A stretch of 64,000 nt of DNA from Rhododendron vialii (lineage: Eukaryota > Streptophyta > Magnoliopsida > Ericales > Ericaceae). The translations under genes and the position numbers were made by a program. A model generated the notes under the pieces. That model saw only the letters and a program-made list of their open reading frames with translations. It made no database searches and had not been told where the DNA came from. Positions 24,854-36,407 of this stretch are shown one piece after another. Within the stretch, counting starts at the first letter, position 1. Every line of letters starts with the position of its first letter. The DNA is taken from positions 48,281,501 through 48,345,500 of the forward strand of contig NC_080557.1 in assembly GCF_030253575.1 (NCBI RefSeq). The letters run 5' to 3'.

Positions 24854-25815
24854 GGACTGTTTGGATGGAGAAGCAGCAGTTATGGTTTTCACCTGGTTTT
24901 CAAAATATTAGGGCCGAAGATGGGCTTAGGGCCTGAAGTGGCCCAAAACATCTTGAACTGAATTTTTTTTTTAGTGGGCTTGAGGGCTTTTGACCCAATA
25001 CCAACTTCGAGTTGGGCTTCAACATCGGGTTTGGATCTTTCAAAAAACTCTGCGCTCCCGCTCTTAATCTTCGCACTGCACTCGAGCTCTCAATCCTCCT
25101 CGTAGATTCCAGTAGTTTAGGTCGTGTTTCATAAACGCTTTCACGCTCGCGCTCTCGCACTCGCACGCAAATTATGTGATCTACAATGCGAAACTAGTGG
25201 ATAAACTGTTACATATAATCATCAAAGCACATCGTCCCCAACTACAAACAACCATCAGAACGCCAACTAGCCTTGCAGTCGTAGTTAAAGAATAGAAAAT
25301 TAGTTTTATGTCCATTATGTGAACTTTATAAGCTTATAAGTCCACATATTAATTTTGTAAGGTTTCAAGTCCACTTTAGGATACCTTAAGATTTAAGCAC
25401 TAAAATAAGATTTTAGAGTGCACTATTTTATTATAGGATAGGGTACCCTAGGATTTAGACACTTTTATAGGATTTTAGAGTGCACATATTATAGAGTTTT
25501 AATAGTTTACGGTTTTAGACATTTTCATAGGATTTAGAATTTTAGGCACTTTTATAGAGTACCCTAGGATTTAGGGTAAATCTATCACCATTCCACAATA
25601 ATGGGCCAATGGCACTTGTCACCCACTTGACCAAGCATGCTTTTAACTTTTAAGCTAGTAGTATTTCATATCAAGCTCGATCACTTCCACCCACCCTTCG
25701 CATATTTTTCTATCAGAAAATAGGCTTTTAGATCGCCTAACTGGAAAGAGGGCATAAAATTCAACGTTACAAAGAAGAGGATTATGAAACAAAGAAAAAA
25801 AGGTAGTTTACAATT

Positions 25816-26361
25816 TTACTTCAAGTTTACAAAAGAGGAGGGCCTTTTACTAGTTGAAGCCTCCGACCCTGGGCCAGATGGTTTATTCACCATCTCCTCC
25901 ATCATTGCCCGAATCAGTTCAACTTCATTTGATCCCAAAGCTTCAGTAGGCGCATTCCCTTCGGCAACTGCCAACACCTTGTCCAAGATCTGGCCGCATT
26001 TCCTCTCTTTTTCTAACCTAACCAGAGCCTCTGCGTACTTGTCTTTAATCTCTTTCACCGGTTCGTTGTTGTAACGCTCATTAGCTGTAGTTTCCGCGAC
26101 TGAGGTTTCAGTTAAGTAACGATCAATGACGGTGTTGACTGCGGGGTTGCCAAAGACATATGCGTTTTGGGCCTCACTCAAGGTGAGAACGGCGCCCTGG
26201 ACGCCACATATTGAACAGAGCGCTTGCATCTTGCTGAAGAGCCCGTCACGGCGCTTGACGAAAGTGACCAATCGCTTGGATTTATCCTCTAATCTTTTGA
26301 TTTCGATTTTTCTACGGCCCTTGCCTGGATGTCTTGGTTTTTTCCTCTTTAACGGCTGCCA
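25816..26361 (-). CDS. Type I (M-alpha, AGL62-like) MADS-box protein, start unresolved
   Basis: The frame encodes a type I MADS transcription factor. The DNA-binding domain reads GKGRRKIEIKRLEDKSKRL, VTFVKRRDGLFSKMQALCSI, CGVQGAVLTLSEAQNAYVFG, with the NPAVNTVIDRYL segment typical of the M-alpha group. It is followed by an acidic, helical C-terminal region and a Ser/Pro-rich end (stop at 25816-25818). No ATG lies between an upstream in-frame TAG at 26362-26364 and the MADS domain. A CAG acceptor-like site ends at 26356, so a small 5' exon is possible, but I could not identify it. Alternatively the gene has lost its start and is a pseudogene. Relatives act mostly in female gametophyte and endosperm development. 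It interrupts an otherwise conserved gene order, so it probably arrived later. Confidence 0.8.
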   Translation of the reverse strand, partial: WQPLKRKKPRHPGKGRRKIEIKRLEDKSKRLVTFVKRRDGLFSKMQALCSICGVQGAVLTLSEAQNAYVFGNPAVNTVIDRYLTETSVAETTANERYNNEPVKEIKDKYAEALVRLEKERKCGQILDKVLAVAEGNAPTEALGSNEVELIRAMMEEMVNKPSGPGSEASTSKRPSSFVNLK

Positions 26362-27793
26362 CTAACACAAAGCAAATACAAAATTAATGGTGTCAAACAT
26401 GCACCTACTCCTACTTCCTGAAAGTTCCTACTCTCTCAAGAGCAACCTTAGCTCTCAAGGCCATCTCCAACCCTTACCCACACACAAAAGTTCAAGTAAA
26501 AGCTTTATGTGATATGAAGCACCCTACGGGAAAACTCAAGTCTAGGCATAAATTTTGAGTAAACACTTAACTAGTGGAATAATCGGGCAAACATTTGGGT
26601 CATCTTTAATTTCCGTATGACTTTGAATAAAACGGTATAAATTAAAGTAAAAAATTGGAGAGGGTTTTAAGAGTTTGTACTCAAATATTGAGTTCGAAAA
26701 AAAAGAGGTAAGGCTTCGAGATGGTCGTTGCAGTGGGAATACTAGCCTATGCACAACATGACAGATACTAGATCAAATTTTTTGATTTTCCATAAGCATA
26801 GGACCGCCATACCTGGTTCGGTTCTAAAAGCCTTGCATCATCTTTCTTTTGAGCTTCCACAACTCTATTATCATTAACCAAAGGAGAAGTTTCTTTCTCA
26901 AACTCCCTTCTCGTTTCAAATTCAGAAGCTATAGGACTTGCAGTGGATGATCCCAGGAAATGAGTTGGTACCAGATCTTCCCTCTCCTTCTCCCAATCTG
27001 CTTTTTGAAGTGGAGCCTTAATGGACATGCACTTCTCCACCGGGTGCATTTTTTTGCTGAAACCAAGCTTCCCATGGAGAGGGCTCTGAAAGCTAATGCC
27101 TCCATGGCCATCAAGAACATCACCACGGGGATAATATGCGGACACTGGGTAAGCCTCAGTTATGATAACATCATGTTTCCTCTTTCTACCTGGCAAAATA
27201 GAATCAATGCCAGCTAGGTTATTTAATGCTACAAAAGCAATAGAAGGATGTGACTTCCAAACACGTAGTAAAGCCTACACGAGCCACATGTCCTCCAAAC
27301 TAAGATTTTCTGCAATGTGATCAATAATAGACAATCAAACCAGTCACCTCACAGCCAATGGTGACTCCAGAAATTTAAATCATGGTGCCATAATTTTAAT
27401 AATGGTCTGATACGTACAATGTCTACATTGAAAGAAGACTAGAAAATACTAGTAAAAGAATGCTAACACCATAAAAGTAGCACCACAAATATGCACTATG
27501 CATGCCTGCAATATATGTTAAATATCTCTGAAACTATGTTTTGTATGTATAAATGCATATGGTCAATACTAAAAAACAAAAATGTGTATTGTCTTGTAAA
27601 GGTGCTGGTAAATGCATCCAATAAATTTCTCCTTGCACCAATTTTGTTTTTATGAAGTGCTAAAGTTTTTGATGTACAATATCAGGATCAGACAATCAGT
27701 ACATAAGTCATGAAGTTAGTATGAATATCTGTTCAAGGGGTTTTTGGCATCCAATTTGGCAGTCCACATGCACATAATTACCATTCACCCAAT

Positions 27794-27865
27794 GGGTTCA
27801 AAGCCATTTTAAGTGGGTTCAAAGCCATTTTAAGTGGGTTCCAAGCCATTTTCACTCAATCAAAG
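27794..27865 (+). repeat. Short tandem repeat, about 22-bp unit
   Basis: Three consecutive copies of GGGTTCAAAGCCATTTTAAGT (the third diverged) lie in intron 2 of the truncated UTP14 copy. Confidence 0.75.
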
Positions 27866-29161
27866 GGGTAAAAACTTAAAGGGGTAGTCTAAGAATTTTT
27901 CGTCCCATGGGGTCACTTGACCCACTATCCCCTTAATAGCATCGCCACTGCTAGTCACAGTTGTTCAATCATAACTCATAAGTTTTTACCATAAGAACTC
28001 AACGGCAATCTAATTAAAAGTACATAGCTTATTTTATAATGGCAAATACCGTGCAGGGAGACCGTTGATTGGTATATTGCCCCGGCTTTTCACAAACTTC
28101 CTCATCAAAGGCATTAATCAAGTCAAAAGAAAACGAAAAGTAGATATAACCTGTTACCCATATAATAATAATCTCTCGGGAGGTCTGTATTAGATCCTTT
28201 AACTGACTTTCTAGATCCTTTAACTGACTTTCTAGAGGCAGGTAGGAATCAGTTTAACAGTGATGCCTATTCATGTTGAGCCCTACACTGGTGTGACATT
28301 AACAAAATGTATTGCATGACCACATTTCCCCCTACAGGCCGCAAATCATGTACTGTGGCCAAACAAGCCCAAATTTAACTAATTTGAGAAAGTTTGACAA
28401 CTAATCTTACTATTGGAAGTCTCATGCGACATCCTTGCATGGCTGCCTTCATCTTCGTCTTCAAACTCATCTCCTTCTTCATTTTCCCTGTTACCATTGG
28501 GATCATCATCATCCTCATCACAATGCGATCCTACATTTTCATCCTACAGAAACGGAACACAAGCAAATTTTACAGTTTCACATTAAAAGTGATGAGCGGA
28601 TATGTGGCATTTCAATAATATGGGATCTTGCACAATGCAGCTCATAAGTGCTACATGTGTTAGTCTGTTGCATATAAATAAATAGATTAAAACAGATAAA
28701 CTGGAAATAATCAACAAGACAACAACCAATCCTTTTGACAAGCATATCTCAATAGGTTAGTGGAGATGCTTTGGGTTTGGAATTCAAGGGCTACGTATGC
28801 AAAATACTGATTGGTTGTGTCTTGAGAGAAACTAGGTTTCCCAATTAAGAGACAACATTGACGGGCGGGCATGTTCGGCTTTTGCTTCACCAAGACACCC
28901 CTTGCGTAGTTTCGGTGTCATCTCCTTACATTATGGCTTGATATGTTTTTTATGACTCGACCTCATCCAAACTTACCCCATTGTAGATTGGGAATCAAAA
29001 TATCAGTCCCTTACTGAATCCATCAACAGAATAGGCATGATATATCTAACCTAAAATCAAGACAACAATCTTGGGTGATGCTTTTCGGTTGTTCTTCGTT
29101 GGGCAAAGTTAAGACAATAATCTTTTCAATTAACAAAACAATCTTGCAAACAAAATAACTA

Positions 29162-29217
29162 CTACTACGCAAATAAGTTTTTTTTTTTTTTTTGATCCGC
29201 TACTACGCAAATAAGTT
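29162..29217 (-). repeat. Tiny poly(A) insertion with 18-bp direct repeats
   Basis: CTACTACGCAAATAAGTT occurs at 29162-29179 and 29200-29217. The 20 bases between read, on the minus strand, CGGATC followed by 14 A. The same CGGATC-A(n) tail is seen at 53424-53436. Confidence 0.7.
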
Positions 29218-29544
29218 CGACATGAAATTTTCCTTTTGTTTCTTCTTTATCTATCTAAACCACCAATCATCAGAAGTAAAGAACTATAAAAACAGATCGA
29301 GACCAACCTCGAATTGCTCCGAAAACTCCCACTCGGAGTTGTAAATAGGATCAAACCGACGGCTCTTTCTCGATTCTTTACAAATACCGTTGGAGTCATC
29401 GGACTCGGTCTCTTCGCTGTCCGAAAGAACAGCCAGGTTCAGATCAAAGTCCCGCAACACGCGAGGGCCAGGACTTCCGCTCCTATTGCCTTCATTGGTC
29501 TTGTTTAGGGTTCCCAAATTCGAAAGCTCTCTGTTGTCATTCAT

Positions 29545-30372
29545 GGTTTTTTTTGTATTCTCTCTCTGGATCCTCTCTCTCTCTCTCTCTCATGTCAGAG
29601 TTACACTCGTGGGGATTATGTTTATGTCAGGGCTTATGGCGCAAGCGGCAAATTTCCGTTTTCTTGAATTTGTATCAGGTTCGGATTCTTTTAGGGTTAT
29701 TTCCGTACTTTCACGCCTTTTGGATACAATCAGTTTTAATTTGTTTTTATATTTGATCTATATAGTGATACTTTTGAAATTAAAAACGAGAAGTGTCCAA
29801 AATTAAGAATTTTGTTAGAAGGACATGAAAATTAAGTCTTCTCGTTTATATGATGTTTTACGAGTACATTGTACTTTTTCACGGAAATGTTAATTTGATT
29901 AGCATGAGGCTATAATGATCTTATTTGAATATTATAGGCTTTTCATTGCATACGAAAAATAATGCAATAATTATCATGTAATTAAGCTAGATGAATCAAG
30001 CATTTGATCGAAAGTCCGTTAGAGTTACAGTAATTGATCGTGTCCAACCATCTAACTTATTTAGTGTATGTTGTCATTGAACTTGTGATAAAACATAAGC
30101 GACAACAAACACATTGAAACATTGCGCATATTTTCCTAATGCTTTTGAGAAGGTTTTTGTTACCATAACAAACAATCCAAAGGCGTAGAAGGATCATGAC
30201 CACTTTGGAATTAGCCTCCATTCTTCCCCCTCAAAAAAAAAAAAAAAAAAACTCAACTGCAAATAAACATTTACTTTCGAAGTGCAAGAGAAACAATTTC
30301 ACAAAAAAAGCCCAATTGTAGTAGTAGTGATAAACTTGTGGAAGGATGGTGAAGGTGATCAGGAGAGGTGAA
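29545..30372. other. Spacer upstream of the UTP14 copy
   Basis: A short CT-rich leader (about 29560-29590) lies just above the start of the UTP14 copy. The rest is AT-rich with no gene visible. Confidence 0.5.
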
Positions 30373-30831
30373 TGTTAGGACCGTGAGGGACACCATGCAC
30401 ACAAACAACGCAGTGATTTCAGAGAAAAACTCCCTTTGATTATATATTCACACAATATACAATAAAGATGAAAAAACTCTCCGGAAACCACACGTCGGTT
30501 CCTCTCCGGGAGGCCACAGACCGGCCCCCCATGCTCGCCTCACCCTCTCCCTCACATTATGTCACACATAAATCTCAAATACGCCTCGGTATTTATAGAG
30601 TATCAAGCCTTGACCTCCAAGGCTTCCTACTGCCTTATAATTCCTTTTCCTACTCGGACTAGGAAATACACCAAGAAGGAAACTCTTCCATAGTAATACC
30701 GCCAAGTATGGAACTCCTCCAACTTGCCATAGGATTTGATTCTCTAACCAAAACCGAATATAATATAACTACACGCGAATAATTATCAAGCACCCCCTCG
30801 ATAAATTATCACACGTGGGTGAAGCCCAACA
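30373..30831 (-). repeat. LTR (3' LTR in element orientation)
   Basis: 459 bp, matching 31643-32101. It contains a CACGTG G-box core near 30812-30817 and a TATTTATAGAG-type box near 30591. Confidence 0.92.
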
Positions 30832-31628
30832 ATCACCCCCTCGCCCATGTGGGATGATTTTGCACCCCCTCACCTAGGTGCACTAGAGTGCTCGCATCCT
30901 TACCAGGATGTAATCCGTGACTTCATCTCTCCTTCTCATGCGGCCGCATACTATAGAAAGAATCCAATCACAAAATCCACAAAGGAAGAGATCCCAGCGA
31001 TGCATCTTCTGGTCTCCATCTCAATCCCTCTGTTCGGAGCTTCCGTGAACATCTCTCAACAACCAGTTGCCCGCTGTCTGCAGACTATTCCATACACAAT
31101 TTGATTCGGTAACCGACACTCCTGTACATCTCAGGTCATGACTCCTCGTACTCCAATGCCCTTCCTGTGTGTCTCCGCAACTGTTGCTTCACACGTTCAC
31201 TGTCACAAAAACTCATACTGCTTGTCTAGTACCAAACATCAGCTCCATCTGTTTGTACTCTCCACAAGCATGTATCGGTTGCCCATCATCATCCTCGTGC
31301 AGCCCAAATCACAACTGCAACTCCTGACGATAGGTCTTCAAACCCGATTGAACCAGACTGCCTCTGATCACTGTTAATCATCTCCGCAAACCTTCGCTCT
31401 AGTAAGTGCCTGTGTCACTACCAACCCGAGTGTATCCTTGCTCACTAGTTTCGCGCATGTTTGCACTGATCAACCTCTGATCCTTGCAAGTTTGCTCCGT
31501 CAATCGTCCTTTCCGCCACTTCCAATCGCTTGTGCAACCTCCTCGGGTGACAAAAACGAGGTTGGTGAGCACCTTTTTTTTCAGAAATCGAACCCGTGGT
31601 TTTTCTGATGACCCTCTTCTTCAACCCT

Positions 31629-31640
31629 GCTCTGATACCA
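31629..31640 (-). promoter_or_regulatory. Primer-binding site for initiator tRNA-Met
   Basis: On the minus strand TGGTATCAGAGC lies two bases inside the LTR boundary and is complementary to the 3' end of plant initiator tRNA-Met. It fixes the element's orientation. Confidence 0.85.
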
Positions 31641-31642
31641 AT

Positions 31643-32101
31643 TGTTAGGACCGTGAGGGACACCATGCACACAAACAACGCAGTGATTTCAGAGAAAAAC
31701 TCCCTTTGATTATATATTCACACAATATACAATAAAGATGAAAAAACTCTCCGGAAACCACACGTCGGTTCCTCTCCGGGAGGCCACAGACCGGCCCCCC
31801 ATGCTCGCCTCACCCTCTCCCTCACATTATGTCACACATAAATCTCAAATACGCCTCGGTATTTATAGAGTATCAAGCCTTGACCTCCAAGGCTTCCTAC
31901 TGCCTTATAATTCCTTTTCCTACTCGGACTAGGAAATACACCAAGAAGGAAACTCTTCCATAGTAATACCGCCAAGTATGGAACTCCTCCAACTTGCCAT
32001 AGGATTTGATTCTCTAACCAAAACCGAATATAATATAACTACACGCGAATAATTATCAAGCACCCCCTCGATAAATTATCACACGTGGGTGAAGCCCAAC
32101 A
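31643..32101 (-). repeat. LTR (5' LTR in element orientation)
   Basis: 459 bp, matching the copy at 30373-30831. The primer-binding site lies directly next to it. Confidence 0.92.
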
Positions 32102-32359
32102 GTGAATTGAATACCATATCTGCAATGTTTACATGCACGTCGATCCAGCTGAGTTGGGGGAGAGAGAGAGAGGTGAGGAACCCATGTTGGAGAAGGGGAG
32201 CACGTGCATAAGATTTCACAGGCATGTTAAGACACCAAGGCCTTTGCACGTGCCCTGCTTCTCCATCAAGGAGCTACTCACCAAATAATATTGATCAGTG
32301 GCCAGCGCTTCTTATTAAAATCAGTCCTGAGATATACCCATATTTATAGGTGATATATG

Positions 32360-32361
<2 letters not shown>

Positions 32362-32408
<47 letters not shown>
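32362..32408 (+). repeat. (GA)n microsatellite
   Basis: About 23 uninterrupted GA units. Confidence 0.95.
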
Positions 32409-32409
<1 letters not shown>

Positions 32410-33164
32410 AATGGAGGCATGGGGACCAGCAATTGAGTGAGTTGCAGAAGCAGTACTACTGTACTACAACTACTACTGGAGGAGTGGAGATAAAAATAAA
32501 TAAATAAAGATAAAATACGAATTGCCATTCCATTCCGTATCCATGATCATCTTCGTTTTTTGATATTTATGTGTTCAGTTCAGCTTACGCGTATCTTAAC
32601 TAAACTTAGAAACCAATCTCCGCTGCCCACTTGCTAACCTCTAGGTCACAGATGTATGAATTGGTCCGGATAAGTCAATAACACCTGAAAAATTTCAAAT
32701 CTGAAAAATTCAGAATGAGCAAACCTCCGAATCTCAAGTCTTAATTACTAGGTGAACCCCATAGGTTCAATCATCATCTTCGTTGGCACACACGCTAAGA
32801 TAAATAAAATTCATCAACCCTTGCTTCCCTTTGAGGATTCATCAATGCAAATAGGGAGACAGAGAAGACATGAGAACAAGTGACCCATATTGGAGGCGTT
32901 TTATTGGCTCCAAATGTCCCATCGATTTTAATTGCAGCATTGAGGAATTTTAGACATATAATGATCACCTATCAAGTATGGACACGTCTTACATGTGTTG
33001 GAAATATACACGACACTATCGGATAATGTCGAACGCACTTAAGTACACGTTTGAGATACTCTTGGGATACGTTAAGGACACATTAAGAGATTAGAAGGTA
33101 ATCTCTTAAAGTTGTTTCGGAGTTAAAACTTTCACCGATGGATAGTTCACATGAATTCCTAAGA

Positions 33165-33260
33165 GCATCCACAATGGTAATAATCAAAATCAATAACAAA
33201 AATGTGACACATCAGCATTTGATTATCCATTTAGTCCATAATCAAACTTAATAATATTTA
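33165..33260. mobile_element. Fragment related to the Harbinger MITE at 9169
   Basis: AAGAGCATCCACAATGGTAA and the following AATCAAAATC-rich sequence match the left end of the 9169-10152 element. No matching right end was found, so it is truncated. Confidence 0.5.
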
Positions 33261-34953
33261 CCTCCATATTGGTTATTTTTGCATCTATAACAAACAAAAA
33301 AATTCCACAACACACAATGCACATTTGTCCAATCGCAAACGAGTTCCAATCACGCATCCGACCAAACCAAATTATTCGTCTCGATGAGAAGATTCCAATG
33401 TGGAGTGTTTTTGAATTATTGAATTTTAAGTTTGGTTATTGAGTTTATTGAACGAGACATGCAATGGGCATCCAAGGCGATTATGGTGAATGTTTAAATT
33501 GGAGCGAGTGTATTACAATCGGAAGTTCAAAAATTTTAACCGTCGTTAAGAAATCGGCTAAACCAATAAACACATAAAACGCGGAGAACGATCAAGTAAA
33601 AAAAAAAAAAGACGCACAGATGGTGCACCCCATGAGGAAATAGGCCATAATTATTAGATCAAAAGATGGGTGCACGGGACAATCCCAAGAATAGAAGGGG
33701 TATAATAACTTTCAGGAAATTTAGGTTAGCTTTGCGTGTTGTGCTCAAGTTTTTGATTGTTTGGTTTGTTGTTTTTTCTCCCTTGTCCAGACGTATGGAG
33801 CTGCTGGGTGCTAGCTTCTGTGATAGGTATGCATAATTCCACTATATGTTAGCTATAGGCACCAGCTTTTCCTCCCACATCTCTATTTTTTTTTAGTTCG
33901 ACAGTAAAAAAAGAGTGTTCGGACTAATTTACATGCACCTTGATTAATACTATTTCTGAGCTGATCAAAGACAAGCCATCTACTCAGAGATTATGGAATT
34001 CACAAGAAATTACTCTCTTTCCTCCGACATCTCTGGTGAATTTTAGTTTCCGCGAATCAAGAGTTGAGGATTACCCTTCTGCTAATACTTGAAGTTATTA
34101 CAGAACAAAAAGACTACTAGGTACGTAATTTGATAGCTAGTTATTCAAGATTAGGGATTTTAATAAGCTAGTTCTTCCGAAACATCCAGCAGTAAATGGT
34201 TAAAATCTGGAATCATTCATTTCAGTTATACCTAAAAAAAAAAGAAGAAATTGTTCGGAATCAAGTAGTAAATCTTTTGTGATTGGAATGACCTTTTCAT
34301 TTAGCATCGTGCAATGACGATGGAAGAAATCAAGGTGTCACTGGAGCGCCTAGAGCTCGACACAACAAATCAATTTTAATTGTTCGGTCGTAAACTCTAA
34401 CTTTGAAACTGATCGAAGTGCACATAAACTGAATAAATACCCAATTATCAACACGGAGATGTCCACAAAAACAGAGCAATTATAGAACACAAGTGGCCCA
34501 TACTTAAAAATGGGACGGACCTGTTGTCACTCTTGAATCACCCTCTGTGTTTTTTGTCTTGTGGGAGAAGAAGATAGATTTGGGATGAAGTCATGAAACA
34601 AAATCTAGAGACATAAATGCGTGGATATATAGCGTGTGAAGCTAGACTTTGGGTTAGATTTAAATGCCTTATTTGGTCACACACTCATGTATCTCTGCTT
34701 CTTCACTGTCAACACCCTCAATTATGCCCTTTAGGACCCAAATTCCACTCTACTTGATTCACTCTCTTGACTTCGTCTGAGGAAAGAAACAACGCCAGCG
34801 AAACAAAAGCAAAAGCTGGGATGACGTCCAGATTTCTGTACTCTCTTTTTTTTTTCCCACTTTTTTAGGAAATGTATATTCAAAAGATGGAAATCTTGTC
34901 CATTGGTTAGGAGAAATAGGGTTATTTCAGAAGAACTACTGTATTATTTTGTT

Positions 34954-36398
34954 GGGAAAAAAACTGTAATAGTCCTTGTAGTTAAGTGTTCGTGTCAATT
35001 TGGTCCATGTAGTTATAATTGGTTCGATTTACACTCTGTACTTTCCATTTTGTTTCAATTCGGTCCAATTACGAACTTCCGTTAGTCCGCCGTTAGTCCT
35101 TTAAATTGCAAAATCATATGGCCCCCTTTTTTGGGGTTAAAACAGATCCGTTCAACTAAATAAGCCAACTTCCTTATTTTTTGTCCTTATTCATTATTTT
35201 TTCATATTTGTTAGTTTTTCGTCAATTTTTTGGGGGTTATTGCATCGTCATGACGAGAAGAATCTAAAAAGTAAAAAATTATTATCGAAATTCAATTTTT
35301 TTTAATAAAGACGAAAAAATTGGCTTAGGTTTATTTTTCAACATTCCTAGTCAGGAATCAGTACATCTGTACATGGGCCAAGTGTAGGAAAATGAATGGA
35401 ATGACAGGGCACTATTTTTTGTAACCACTTGGGCTGTTAAGTTAGGTTTATTGTAACCTAGTTGAGTGGTTTGTTATGTCTATGTATTAGGTTATGACAT
35501 GGTAAATTTGGAACTGAGTTTATATAATATTCTGACTTTTGGACATGGTTATTTATCATGTTGTGACTTTTGGATCTATATTATGTTGTGACTTTTGGAC
35601 ATGGTTCTATGTGCATTTTCAGTACTATGCAAAAAAAATAAAGGCATCTCAGTATTTGTCCACAAGTTGAACATGTAGACAATATCAGTGGTTATGATGC
35701 CTCATGGCTGATCATGAAAATGCTGAATTCGATTGCAACTTTTTGTAGAAAATTATAATCAAATTTCTTCCCAAGTGCCTCCTTATCAATGGAGAATGGA
35801 AGAATGAGTTGTGTTTTGGTTCAGAGGTATATTAGGGCAAGAGGGGAATGAGTAACCCTATTCAGCTAAATAAGCCAACTGGTTTATTTTTTTGTCCTTA
35901 TTCAATTTTTTTCGTATTTGTTAGTTTTTTGTCATTTTTTTTGGAAATTATTGCATCGTCATAACGAGAGGAGTCTAAAAAGTAAAAAATTACAACCGAA
36001 ACCTAATTTTTTTGAATAAAGACAAAAATAAGTCAATAAGCCAATTTTTTGGTCTCTATTAAAAAAAAATGGATTTCGATCATAATTTTTACTTTTTAGA
36101 TTTCTCTCATTATGACGATGCAATAACCCCAAAAAAATTGACGAAAAACTAACAAATACGAAAAAAATTTCAATAAGGATAAAAATAAGCCAGTTGGCTT
36201 ATTTAGCCTAACTAGTCTATTTTAACCCCAAAAAAAGGGGGCCATATGATTTTGTTGTTTAAAGGACTAACGGAAGTTAGTAATTGGACCAAATTGAAAC
36301 AAAATGAAAAGTACAGAGTGTAAATCGAGCTAATTACAACTACAAGGACCAAATTGACACAAATACTTAACTACAAGGACTATTTCAGTTTTTTTCCC
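34954..36398. mobile_element. Non-autonomous Mutator-like element (MULE-MITE)
   Basis: Long terminal inverted repeats start GGGAAAAAAACTG and continue AATAGTCCTTGTAGTTAAGT on both ends; similarity runs for over 200 bases. An exact 9-bp direct repeat TATTTTGTT flanks the element at 34945-34953 and 36399-36407, the length typical of Mutator transposition. The 1,445-bp element has no transposase. Its arms and interior carry several copies of the fold-back modules (family A) also seen at 6355 and 56425. Confidence 0.9.
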
Positions 36399-36407
36399 TA
36401 TTTTGTT

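Larger units (their letters stand above)
26813..29544 (-). pseudogene. Truncated duplicate of UTP14 (exons 1-3)
   Basis: Three segments match UTP14 exons 1-3 in order and strand: 29544-29308 (ending ...EWEFSEQFE), 28543-28411 (DENVGSHCDEDDDD...GSHARM) and 27189-26813 (GRKRKHDVIITEAYP, DVLDGHGGISFQ, SPLHGKLGFSK ... DDARLLEPNQ). Intron sequence between exons 2 and 3 also matches the parental intron, so this was a DNA-level duplication, not a retrocopy. All donors and acceptors are retained, phases are compatible and no stop interrupts the roughly 249-codon frame, although the proteins have diverged widely. Exons 4-11 are absent; reading past exon 3 gives a stop at 26768. It may be a decaying pseudogene or make a short N-terminal UTP14 fragment. 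The MADS gene lies directly downstream. Confidence 0.8.
30373..32101 (-). mobile_element. Young non-autonomous LTR retrotransposon (TRIM-like)
   Basis: Two 459-bp LTRs (30373-30831 and 31643-32101) read the same base for base by eye and are flanked by an exact 5-bp duplication GTGAA (30368-30372, 32102-32106). On the minus strand each LTR starts TGTTGGGCTTCACCC and ends CTAACA. Next to the LTR at 31643 is TGGTATCAGAGC (minus strand), the primer-binding site for initiator tRNA-Met, and a purine-rich tract GGGCGAGGGGGTGAT abuts the other LTR. So the element is transcribed from the minus strand. The 811-bp interior has no gag, protease or polymerase motif, so it must rely on a helper element. 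Lack of LTR differences implies very recent insertion. Confidence 0.93.
32107..34944. other. Spacer between LTR element and Mutator-like element
   Basis: No gene is supported. It contains a GA microsatellite (32362-32408) and a Harbinger-type terminus near 33165. The remainder is AT-rich, without clear repeats. Confidence 0.5.

Noticed and set aside
24900-25166. 88-residue minus-strand frame
   Set aside because: It begins with an Arg-Glu repeat from a CTCG-rich tract and shows no domain.
30468-30662. 64-residue frames repeated at 30468 and 31738
   Set aside because: Both lie in the LTRs on the strand opposite to the element's transcription; they are duplicates by LTR identity.
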